45,280 nucleotides of DNA from CBCYMI01 sp965183855 (GTDB taxonomy: Bacteria > Pseudomonadota > Alphaproteobacteria > Caulobacterales > Maricaulaceae). The notes beneath the pieces are model-generated. The model was not told the DNA's origin and made no database searches. It was given only the letters and a program-made list of their open reading frames with translations. The stretch is from positions 1-45,280 of the forward strand of contig CBCYMI010000023.1 in the NCBI GenBank assembly GCA_965183855.1, written 5' to 3'. Below, one piece after another: positions 37,663 through 45,280 of the stretch. Each line of letters begins with the position of its first letter. Positions within the stretch are counted from its first letter, which is position 1. A program made the position numbers and the translations under genes.

Positions 37663-38949
37663 ATGCATTATTTTAATTACAAACAAGAAGAGCTTTATGC
37701 CGAGCAAGTTGCAATTTCAGAACTCGCAAAACAAATTAATACTCCTTTTTATATCTATTCAACCCAAACCCTTGTCCGCCATGCAAATGTTTTGCTTGAT
37801 GCCTTTAAAAATCTGGATTCCCTAATTGCTTTTTCTGTTAAATCCAATTCAAACCTAAGTATTTTAAAAACCCTTTCCAAACAAGGATTGGGGGCAGATA
37901 TTGTCTCGGCAGGAGAACTTTACCGAGCAGAAAAATCTGGCATTCCTGCATCGAAGATTGTTTTTTCAGGAGTTGGAAAAACAGATGATGAACTCAGAAT
38001 TGCCCTTGAAAAAAACATTTATCAAATCAATGTTGAATCTGAAGGAGAATTAAACAGACTTTCAAAAATAGCACAATCTTTAAATAAAACAGCACCTATT
38101 TGCATTCGTGTTAATCCAGATATTCGTGCAGGAGGTCATACCTATATTGAAACAGGTACTTTAGAAACTAAATTTGGCATTGCCTGGAAAGATGCAGAAC
38201 AGGTTTGTCATCGAGCAAACCAGCTATCTGGTATTGATTTTCAGGGAATTGATATTCATATAGGAAGTCAAATTAATAGCTTATCTCCGTTTGAAAAATC
38301 TGCAAAAAAAGCCTGTGAATTAATCACACGTTTAAGATCTCAGGGCTTAGCTGTTCACAGGCTGGATCTTGGAGGTGGATTAGGAATCCCATATATAAAT
38401 GAGCACCCTCCTTCCCCACATGATTATGCACAAGCTCTAAGAAACATCGTATCTGACATGAATGTAAAGGTGATCTTGGAACCAGGTCGGGTTATTTCTG
38501 GGAATGCGGGTATTTTAGTTACAAAAATTATTGATCTTAAACATGTTGGTGATCATTATTTTGTTATTATTGATGCTGGAATGAATGATTTTCTAAGGCC
38601 TGTTCTTTATGATGCAAAGCACAATATTCAAATCGTTAAGCAAGCCTCTATAAATATGAATGCTTCCAAACAGGAAACAGAAAACACGACAATATATACC
38701 TTTGCGGGTCCTATTTGTGAAAGCTCTGATATTCTTGCTAGAAAAATTGCCCTTCCCAATCTTCAGGAAGGAGATTTAATTGCTATTATGAGTACAGGCG
38801 CTTATGGTAGTGTGATGAGTTCTGAATATAATACAAGACCTCTGATTCCCGAGATTTTAGTTAATGGAGAACAATGGGCGATTACCCGAAAACGCCCCGA
38901 TTATGAAAGCATGCTTGCTTTGGAATCTTTTCCAGATTGGTTAGATTAA
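37663..38949 (+). CDS. lysA: diaminopimelate decarboxylase
   Basis: PLP enzyme for the last step of lysine synthesis (meso-diaminopimelate to lysine). AAGGAAAAGC lies just before the ATG. The 428-residue product has the PLP lysine in AFSVKSNSN (K60; usually YAVKAN), GADIVSAGELYRAEKSGIP, GIDIHIGSQI, LDLGGGLGIPY, EPGRVISGNAGILV and GPICESSDILA with the conserved active-site Cys, and ends with the STGAYGSVMSSEYN pattern. Length and motifs are typical. It lies 36 bp after lptM and converges with msrA. Confidence 0.97.
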   Translation: MHYFNYKQEELYAEQVAISELAKQINTPFYIYSTQTLVRHANVLLDAFKNLDSLIAFSVKSNSNLSILKTLSKQGLGADIVSAGELYRAEKSGIPASKIVFSGVGKTDDELRIALEKNIYQINVESEGELNRLSKIAQSLNKTAPICIRVNPDIRAGGHTYIETGTLETKFGIAWKDAEQVCHRANQLSGIDFQGIDIHIGSQINSLSPFEKSAKKACELITRLRSQGLAVHRLDLGGGLGIPYINEHPPSPHDYAQALRNIVSDMNVKVILEPGRVISGNAGILVTKIIDLKHVGDHYFVIIDAGMNDFLRPVLYDAKHNIQIVKQASINMNASKQETENTTIYTFAGPICESSDILARKIALPNLQEGDLIAIMSTGAYGSVMSSEYNTRPLIPEILVNGEQWAITRKRPDYESMLALESFPDWLD

Positions 38950-38972
38950 ACAGGCATTGAGTTTAGTGGATA

Positions 38973-39563
38973 TCATCTATTTTTTGCCAAATATTGCTGA
39001 TGATAGTCTTCTGCAAAATAAAACATACCAGCTTTAATGAGTTCTGTTGTTATTTCCAGCTTTTTTCCTGTTAATTCCTGTTGCTGCTTTAGGAATTGAT
39101 CGATGGATTTGTTTATTTCCTGAAGTTCTGAATCCTTAAAATAAAAAATAGCAGATCGATATTGTGTTCCAATATCTCCTCCCTGCCTCATTCCCTGAGT
39201 TGCATTATGACCTTGCCAAAAAACTGTTAAGAGCTTGGAGAAAGAGATTTGTTTTGGATCATAAATAATCCGTACAACTTCAATATGCCCAGTTTTCCCT
39301 GTACAAACCTCTTCATATTTTGGATTAGGCGTTTTTCCTCCAGCATATCCAACCATTGTTGAATACACCCCTTTTATTTGCCAGAATTTCTTTTCGGCGC
39401 CCCAAAAACATCCCATTCCAACCATCATAACTTCATATCCATTTTGAGGAGTTGGGGATAATGGTATTTTAAGAACATAATGAGGTTTTATTATTTTAAT
39501 GCTTTCTTTTCTTCCTGTTAGAATTTGCTTCTCATCTGGTAATTTTGTTTTATCAAATATCAT
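38973..39563 (-). CDS. msrA: peptide methionine (S)-S-oxide reductase MsrA
   Basis: Repairs methionine sulfoxide in proteins. The 196-residue product has the catalytic GCFWG motif (C52), VGYAGGKTPNPKYEEVCTGKTGHIEVVRI, HNATQGMRQGGDIGTQYRSAIFYF (the family usually has HDPTQ here) and a C-terminal EDYHQQYL. A short N-terminal extension (about 45 residues) precedes the core. It is convergent with lysA with only 23 bp between them. Confidence 0.95.
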   Translation of the reverse strand: MIFDKTKLPDEKQILTGRKESIKIIKPHYVLKIPLSPTPQNGYEVMMVGMGCFWGAEKKFWQIKGVYSTMVGYAGGKTPNPKYEEVCTGKTGHIEVVRIIYDPKQISFSKLLTVFWQGHNATQGMRQGGDIGTQYRSAIFYFKDSELQEINKSIDQFLKQQQELTGKKLEITTELIKAGMFYFAEDYHQQYLAKNR

Positions 39564-39608
39564 GGATCTTATCTTTCAAATTGTTTGTTTAAATGAAACT
39601 ATTGTTTT

Positions 39609-39884
39609 TTATTTAAAGATATGTTTTTTTCCTTTTGGAGATAAAATATAGATTAAAGCCCCCAAAATAAGTGAGATTAGCCAAATCCAGAATTTAAATA
39701 TTCCTTTTTCGAGAATTATTTTTTGAAATCCTGTTTTAAATAATAGTTTTCCTATTGTTAGAAATTCAGGCTTTCCTATTTCAAAGGAAGCATAAAGATC
39801 AAATGCAAATATTACCAGACTGATTATGATAAGCAGAATTCCTACTGGTTTTAAAATCCAGCCTTTATTGCGTTTTCTAGCCAT
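39609..39884 (-). CDS. small two-helix membrane protein, unknown
   Basis: A 91-residue frame upstream of msrA on the same strand. It has a basic N-terminus (MARKRNKGWILK), a first membrane helix (VGILLIIISLVIFAFDLYAS), a middle part, a second helix (FWIWLISLILGALIYIL) and a basic tail (SPKGKKHIFK). The pattern of charges and helices looks like a real inner-membrane protein. I do not recognise a family. It ends 45 bp before msrA, so cotranscription is possible. Confidence 0.65.
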   Translation of the reverse strand: MARKRNKGWILKPVGILLIIISLVIFAFDLYASFEIGKPEFLTIGKLLFKTGFQKIILEKGIFKFWIWLISLILGALIYILSPKGKKHIFK

Positions 39885-40061
39885 AGATTTATCCCTGCAT
39901 TTTTAATGTATATTTGAATTTAACTAAAAAACAAACAAAAATCAAAAAGGAAAGCACTTTATAAATAATACACATGGTTAAAGCATTAAAGATTTAAAAT
40001 ATGTTTTATCCTTTAGACTTATGACATAAAAACATCTAATGAATCCTGTAATTTTCTGAAA

Positions 40062-40090
40062 ATAAAAAAAGGGCTCTTTTAAAAGAGCCC
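40062..40090 (-). terminator. strong rho-independent terminator after the TonB-receptor pseudogene
   Basis: GGGCTCTTTTAAAAGAGCCC at 40071-40090 is a perfect palindrome, followed on the minus strand by a run of eight T. It lies 28 bp past the stop of the decayed receptor at 40119, so the terminator outlived its gene. Confidence 0.92.
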
Positions 40091-40118
40091 TAATCTTAAA
40101 AAACATATTCAAGATAAT

Positions 40119-41829
40119 TTATAATTTTGCTTTTACACCGATAAAGAAGGTACGCCCAAATGAATCATATGCAGATGGATGGGTATTTGCCTGTTTATCA
40201 TTATCACCAATAATAGGAGATTTTTGATCTAGTAAATTACGAATACCCAAATTAAAGGAGAAAATATCATTTACAATCCAGCGACCTGATAAATTAAAAT
40301 AATTATAGGCTTTAATTTTCTCAATTGTATATTTTGTATTATTATCATCATCTTTGACTGAATGATCATATCTCCATCTTAACAAAACATTATAATTATT
40401 GTTTGCCCAGGAAAGATTGAGATTATGTTTCCATTTAGGTTGAGGCGTAGAATTATTACACAATTCACCAAATGTACCAGCGCATTTATTAACTGAACTT
40501 ACCGTACTTGCTAGATAATCATATTTATTCAAATAAATACCTACAAATTTAAGCCCAAAATGACCAGGAAGAGAGACTTTAAAAAAGTTTTCCCATTTAT
40601 AATCCAAAGAAAAATCAATACCAGACGTTTTGAGTGATGCACTATTGCTTTTTTCTAAGAGAGCTCTTGGTAAACCATTCGCTCCTCTATTTAAAGTCTT
40701 ACAATAAATATTATCAGGTGATAAGTCAGCATTGTTCATTTTATTATAACACCCATTAAAAATATTTTGCATGCCACCTCCAAAATCTGTAATATAATTA
40801 TCAATATCTATTTTCCAATAATCAATCGAAAAAGAGAGATTGTTTATAAAAGAAGGCTCAAAAACAGCACCAAACGTTAGAGTTTTTGCCTTTTCTTCCT
40901 GTAAATCTAGATTTCCAACATAAAATATCTCTATTTGAGGATTAAACTGTTTATATCCTGAAGATGCTCCCGTTTTCTTACATAATGCTCTAACATCTGC
41001 ATCTATTCCTGAATCACGATTACAAGGGTCTACTACTGTAGGATAACCATTAAGTCTTGGTCCAAAAAAGCTCATTGACATTTGGTGCACGAACAGCGGT
41101 ATTATAAATCTGACAGATTGTGTCGGAGCCCATTCTCTACCAATTTTATACGCCGTTACACCACCTATTGTTGAATATTTTGAATATCGTACAGCTAACT
41201 CAATTGCAAATAATTCTGCAAATTGTACATCTGAGAAAACAGAAAGATATAGCTCTCCAAATAAATCATAAACATCAAATGAACCACTAACATGCGGAGA
41301 TGCATTAAATCCTAATAATTCACCTCTTGCTAGAGCATCAGACCCATAAATCGCAGAGGCACCACCTGTAATCACTTCAGTTCTTTCAATCAAGGAGCAG
41401 GTATATTATTAATATCAACCAGACCATCATTTGTTGAAGGCACCATCCGTTTTCCATTGACCAAAATAAGTGTACGGTTACTTCCTAACCCTCTTAAATC
41501 TATTCTAGCTATTCCGTCTCCTGGATTATTACTGGTTCTATCGGCACCAGGTACGGTTTGGGGCAATTGATTTAAAAAGTTTTCGGTATATTAATTGTCC
41601 CTGTCATTTTCAATTGCTCTGACGTTACAGTTGTAATCGGACTATTTGCTGTAAAATCCTGTTTTGGAATTCTCAATCCTGTAACAATGACGGTATCTTT
41701 TTCATCTTCTGTATTGGTTTGTGCAAATGCAGGAGAAAATAACACACTTGTCATTACCGTCGATAATAATATTCCCTTGATCATGTTATGATACATAAAT
41801 AGTTTTCTCTTATTATGCGACCCCGTCAT
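40119..41829 (-). pseudogene. decayed TonB-dependent receptor
   Basis: Outer-membrane transporter that is no longer intact. The start piece (41572-41829) has a signal peptide (KGILLSTVMTSVLFSPAFA, likely start 41784) and DTVIVTGLRIP with the plug start. The frame then breaks: one base is missing near 41575, after which ENFLNQLPQTVPGADRTSNN and IDLRGLGSNRTLILVNGKR follow, and another shift near 41394 leads to IERTEVITGGASAIYGSDALA. Directly after this the sequence jumps into the beta barrel (RYSKYS), so roughly 300 residues are gone compared with the intact receptor at 43-45 kb. Near 41060-41110 the family motif AVRAPNVNELF is in a different frame from its flanks, so two more indels exist. Followed by a good terminator. 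Confidence 0.93.
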
Positions 41830-42276
41830 ACAATTAGTCTAATGATCTAAAACAAACCCCATACAATCTTCCTCCCTCTATTGATAATATGAGACCCATA
41901 CTGCAAAACCAGGTCAAGTACAACTTTATTAGTTTTAGTTAATGCCAGGCTGTATATTGATTTTATCAAAGATCAACATTAATTATATTCAAATTATTGC
42001 TTTTTTTTGCAACATAATACTTAAGTGGTAGGATTTAGAAGAGTTTTAAATTTATTTAAGTACTAAATTTTTATATTACTGATTAAAAAGAACATATTTA
42101 AAAAGAAAAACATTAATGTTAAATATATATTACCTATTATAATAGAGTATATAAAGAAAATATATTTGTTTTCACTTATAGAATATTATTATAATAGATA
42201 AAAATCTATCGAATTCTTAAATTAAAGAATGGATCATTATTTATAATCTAAAAACCAGATTAATTCAAAACAGGTT
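41830..42276. other. gene-free region upstream of the receptor pseudogene
   Basis: About 450 bp, extremely AT-rich, with no coding frame, repeat or strong hairpin visible. It presumably held the receptor promoter; no Fur-like palindrome could be picked out by eye. Confidence 0.5.
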
Positions 42277-42876
42277 TTATTTTTCTCTTTGAATTTGGAA
42301 ACTTCTGCTTTTATTAATATGAGCTGTAAATCCACCTAACCTGTTTTTTCTTATAATAAGAACTTGTTTATTTTCTGTTTTTGATACTGGAACTCGCTTT
42401 GTATCAATTTGTTTCCAGACCTGACCTATTTGCGTGATAATAATCAGTTTTCCATAAAAATTACGCTGGATATTCTTAATTTCTAGAACATGCTGATTTG
42501 GTTTCTCTTCTGTTTTATAACGTTTGTAATACGGTAATCCAAATGTTTCATCCTGTATAGAATTCCGACTTTTTTCTCTCAGAATTACAGATTGTTCTGA
42601 AGATAGATAGTCTTGTTCTATTTTTTGAATTGATTGATGATCTGTTTTGGTATTCTCAGTTTCTAATATCTGAACCTTTCCAGATAAATTATCGAAACAA
42701 TTCAAACGCTTTTTATTGTTTTTAATCTGAGCGCATTGCCCTATAGCAATTTTAATATATTCCGCATTGTTTTTCTTTCTATTCTCAGCTTTTGCCAAAA
42801 CTGTGATTGGAACACAAACAGAACTAAGAAAAGTCCAAAACCAAATATTTTTTCTTATGGCTATCATAAAAAACAC
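42277..42876 (-). CDS. small periplasmic protein of unknown function
   Basis: 199-residue secreted protein. The N-terminus (IAIRKNIWFWTFLSSVCVPITVLAKA) is a signal peptide. The mature part starts with the pattern C-x6-8-RLNCFDNL (AIGQCAQIKNNKKRLNCFDNLSG), two cysteines probably in a disulfide, then a charged linker, and ends in a small beta domain with GKLIIITQIGQVWKQIDTKR and VLIIRKNRLGGFTAHI. Proteins with this C...RL.C.D.L start and QVW+Q..-end are common and uncharacterised in alphaproteobacteria. A terminator separates it from the TonB receptor upstream, so it is transcribed independently. Confidence 0.75.
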   Translation of the reverse strand: MFFMIAIRKNIWFWTFLSSVCVPITVLAKAENRKKNNAEYIKIAIGQCAQIKNNKKRLNCFDNLSGKVQILETENTKTDHQSIQKIEQDYLSSEQSVILREKSRNSIQDETFGLPYYKRYKTEEKPNQHVLEIKNIQRNFYGKLIIITQIGQVWKQIDTKRVPVSKTENKQVLIIRKNRLGGFTAHINKSRSFQIQREK

Positions 42877-42907
42877 AAACCCTTATTAACGTTTATTTTT
42901 AAAACCA

Positions 42908-42939
42908 AAAAACAGACAGATAATTATCTGTCTGTTTTT
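42908..42939 (-). terminator. strong terminator after the intact TonB receptor
   Basis: A perfect 32-nt palindrome with core ACAGACAGATAA and its complement, flanked by A-rich and T-rich tracts on either side, so it could terminate in both directions. It lies 15 bp past the receptor stop at 42954. Confidence 0.9.
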
Positions 42940-42953
42940 ATCCTTATATATTT

Positions 42954-45280
42954 TTAGAAGGTTTTTGAAAGTTTCACATAAAAATAACGACCAACATTAT
43001 CGTATAATGCTTGATCATACCAAGACCAACCACCAGATGCTGAAACAGATGCAGAAGGCTGACGATCAAACAAATTACGAACACCAAAAGTAATATCTGT
43101 ATCAAACAAATTATAACTTGCATTTAAATCAATCTGGTAATAAGGATCAACTTTTACAACATCATCTGGGTTTTTAAGAGTGCATGTGCCCGAGTTTAAT
43201 CCCCCTGGACGATCATTGGTTTTTCCTACATACCGAACATGTAGACTACTAGAAAGTCGATCTTTGATCCATCCCAAAGTAATAGAAGATTTTATTCTTG
43301 GCTCACTGGTTGTTTTAACCTTTTCACACAAAGGTTGAACTGCTGATGATTGGCGCTTTAAACTTAAAAGCTGCGTTAATCTCCAATTCAGATTAAACTC
43401 ACCCCAATTATATATATCTTTTCTGTAATTAAGAATGTATTCTATTCCTTTGGCTTTCTGAATCAACAAATTTTGTAGATTGGATCTTACAAAAGACTTA
43501 TCAGAGTCATTTAAGCGTCCACCATGTCGAACTACCAGATCAGGATAAAGACTCTCATTATTTAAAATCTCTTGAGTGCCCAATGCTCCAATCTTACCAT
43601 CAACTTCAATCTTCCAATAACTTGCTGATACTCTCAAACCTATATCTTCAGGCTCATAAACAATTCCGAAATTCGTACTTTCTGAATTTTCTGGTTTTAA
43701 ATCTTTATTTCCTCCTGAAACAGCTTGTATTTCTTGTATTCTGCATTCTGTTTTGATTTTTTCCTTATCACCTGTTGCTTTTGCTGCATCACAAAGTTTT
43801 GTATCAACAGCTCTATTAACCCCAAAACTTTCTCCTAAATAAAGCTGCCCCATTAAAGGCGCTTTAAAGCCTGTTCCATAAGAGGCTCTAATAAGAAGAG
43901 AAGAAATAGGACGGAATCCTGCGGCTAGTTTATATGTAAATTTGTTACCAACCTTACCTGCATGAATTGTGTCATAACGTAATGCTAAAGATAGCTCAAG
44001 TGGATCAGCTGGAGATATATTAAATTCACTAAAGACCGCTCTAAAATTACGTCCTCCGTTTCCTGAAGAAGAAGCACCGCCTGCAACATCTCCTTCTGAT
44101 TGTGCAATATCTGACGTATCAATATAACTTTCCTTACGATATTCAAATCCTGCTGCATACCCGATTGAGTTTTGCATATTTAAAAATGCCGCATTAACAA
44201 AGCCATCTACACTTAAATTAACGATATCTTCTTTTAAACGAGCCTGACGATGTGTATTAACAACCAATGGATCAACGATATCCCTGCCATTTAATGAGGT
44301 CACTTTAAATTTACCATCTTCAACCGCTTTAGTAAGCTTCTTTCGTGATAGATTTCCACCAACACCCTGCTGATTATGCTCTGTCCAGGATTTCTGATAA
44401 TAAACGCTTAATTTTTGTCCCTTTAAGAATTTCCAGTCCAGACCCAATGACCCTATCAGCACAGAATTTACAATATCATTAGCTCTGGGACCTGCCTCAA
44501 TTGTACGTCGAAAAATGTTCATGTCTCTGCCAAAAGAATTTTCAGGAGCAGAAGCTGCCACTAAAAATCTTTCAGGAGCTGCACCATTACGGACAAACGT
44601 CTCTGTACGACCATAACGCATGCTTGCATTTGCAGTTAAATTTTCTGTAATATCATAATTATAAATTGTCGTTAAAACTAAACGCTCACTTCTGGGTCTT
44701 AAATCATATAAATGAGCATAATCATAAGCACAATATGAGCCCATCGACCCCACACTTACAATACTTGTTTTTGGACAGTCCTTTGTTGGATAATATTTTG
44801 AACCATCTTCCTCTAACCATGTTCCAGGGAAGCCGACAAGACTTCGGGCATCTTGACCACCAATACTGTCTGGAGCAATTGCACTTTTTCCTAACTTTCT
44901 GGAAGTAGCATTAATATCATCTAGATAGGTATAATCTGCCGTAAAGACAAAGTTTGAACGCTCATCAGATTTTCCTCCTATAATAGAAAAATTCCTTTGC
45001 TGTCCATCTCCTTTTCCTGTTACACCAATCTGTCCCATTGCCATTAATCCATTAAAATTCTTGCGAGTAACAATATTAATCACACCTGCAACCGCGTCTG
45101 ATCCATAAATCGCAGAGGCTCCATCTGTTAAATATTCTATATGTTCAATCGCACCTAGAGGCAAGGTATTAAGATCCGTTGAGCCAGACCCTCCTAATGG
45201 AGTAGAAGGGGAACGTTTGCCATTAACTAAAATAACGGTATAACTACTCCCAAATCCAGATGAACCTGAGAATTTTGCAT
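42954..45280 (-). CDS. TonB-dependent receptor, N-terminus beyond window
   Basis: Outer-membrane active transporter. The frame is open from the right edge (45280) to the stop at 42954, about 775 residues; the signal peptide, TonB box and start of the plug are outside. Seen at the window edge: SSYTVILVNGKRSPSTPLG, then IEYLTDGASAIYGSDAVAGVINIVTRKNF of the plug domain. The barrel follows with alternating Tyr/Arg strands, SYGTGFKAPLMGQLYLGESF, and the C-terminal RNLFDRQPS and RYFYVKLSKTF ending in Phe, as needed for barrel insertion. Substrate is not evident; the RNLFD-type end fits the group taking up siderophores, vitamin B12 or carbohydrates. It is the undamaged paralogue of the pseudogene at 40-41.8 kb. 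Confidence 0.95.
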   Translation of the reverse strand, partial: AKFSGSSGFGSSYTVILVNGKRSPSTPLGGSGSTDLNTLPLGAIEHIEYLTDGASAIYGSDAVAGVINIVTRKNFNGLMAMGQIGVTGKGDGQQRNFSIIGGKSDERSNFVFTADYTYLDDINATSRKLGKSAIAPDSIGGQDARSLVGFPGTWLEEDGSKYYPTKDCPKTSIVSVGSMGSYCAYDYAHLYDLRPRSERLVLTTIYNYDITENLTANASMRYGRTETFVRNGAAPERFLVAASAPENSFGRDMNIFRRTIEAGPRANDIVNSVLIGSLGLDWKFLKGQKLSVYYQKSWTEHNQQGVGGNLSRKKLTKAVEDGKFKVTSLNGRDIVDPLVVNTHRQARLKEDIVNLSVDGFVNAAFLNMQNSIGYAAGFEYRKESYIDTSDIAQSEGDVAGGASSSGNGGRNFRAVFSEFNISPADPLELSLALRYDTIHAGKVGNKFTYKLAAGFRPISSLLIRASYGTGFKAPLMGQLYLGESFGVNRAVDTKLCDAAKATGDKEKIKTECRIQEIQAVSGGNKDLKPENSESTNFGIVYEPEDIGLRVSASYWKIEVDGKIGALGTQEILNNESLYPDLVVRHGGRLNDSDKSFVRSNLQNLLIQKAKGIEYILNYRKDIYNWGEFNLNWRLTQLLSLKRQSSAVQPLCEKVKTTSEPRIKSSITLGWIKDRLSSSLHVRYVGKTNDRPGGLNSGTCTLKNPDDVVKVDPYYQIDLNASYNLFDTDITFGVRNLFDRQPSASVSASGGWSWYDQALYDNVGRYFYVKLSKTF

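Noticed and set aside
1..45280. CRISPR array, prophage, toxin-antitoxin or defence island
   Set aside because: No spaced direct repeats of CRISPR type, phage structural genes, integrase or recognisable toxin/antitoxin pairs were seen.

Overview
This is an AT-rich stretch of chromosome (roughly two thirds A+T by eye) from an alphaproteobacterium, most plausibly a host-associated, Acetobacteraceae-like lineage. The support is gene content and order: paired F-type ATPase b and b' subunits next to c and a; an rpe - heparinase-family - purH neighbourhood; a thioredoxin - Lon-N-domain - Trm112 run leading to lptM-lysA; a Trm112 that has lost its zinc cysteines; and TonB-dependent receptors. The family assignment is inference. 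TGA acts as a normal stop here (atpI, atpB and lptM end in TGA), so the standard bacterial code applies.

Layout. Positions 1-3.6 kb hold the N-terminal part of lipoamide dehydrogenase, a decayed LpxR-type lipid A deacylase, and a divergent oxyR/AhpC-type peroxiredoxin pair. Positions 4-10.8 kb hold the TCA block sucC-sucD-sucA-sucB (succinyl-CoA synthetase and 2-oxoglutarate dehydrogenase E1/E2; the lpd at the left edge may supply E3). Positions 11-14 kb hold a stranded atpI, a ruined IS1595-family transposase and a U32-family gene with palindromes upstream. Positions 14.3-20.9 kb are a surface-glycan region: a methyltransferase with a 63-bp repeat coiled-coil tail and a premature stop, a WbsX-type protein, an RgpF-type protein and galE. 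Positions 21.2-30.1 kb hold an RsmB-like methyltransferase, a glycine-zipper envelope protein, rpe, a heparinase-family protein, a PglF-type sugar dehydratase (frameshifted) and purH (frameshifted). Positions 30.5-34.2 kb hold tRNA-Arg(CCG), atpB-E-F'-F and tRNA-Gly(GCC). Positions 34.4-39.9 kb hold a YbaK/PrdX-type deacylase, thioredoxin, Lon-N-domain protein, Trm112, LptM-like lipoprotein, lysA, msrA and a small membrane protein. Positions 40-45.28 kb hold a wrecked TonB-dependent receptor, a small periplasmic protein and an intact TonB-dependent receptor running off the right edge.

The most striking overall property is ongoing gene decay beside a complete housekeeping set. One transposase, one lipid A deacylase and one TonB receptor are clearly dead. 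Three further genes (methyltransferase, pglF-like, purH) each differ from an intact reading frame by one event; in purH and pglF-like it is a single T in a T-run. These may be real recent mutations, slippage-tolerated frames, or sequencing errors. ATP synthase genes are split, with atpI about 21 kb from atpB.

I found no CRISPR array, prophage, toxin-antitoxin or recognisable defence system, and no convincing undescribed multi-gene system. The best leads for something unusual are the repeat-tailed methyltransferase with its in-frame TGA, the homopolymer frameshifts in an essential-pathway gene, and the palindrome pair upstream of the U32 gene.
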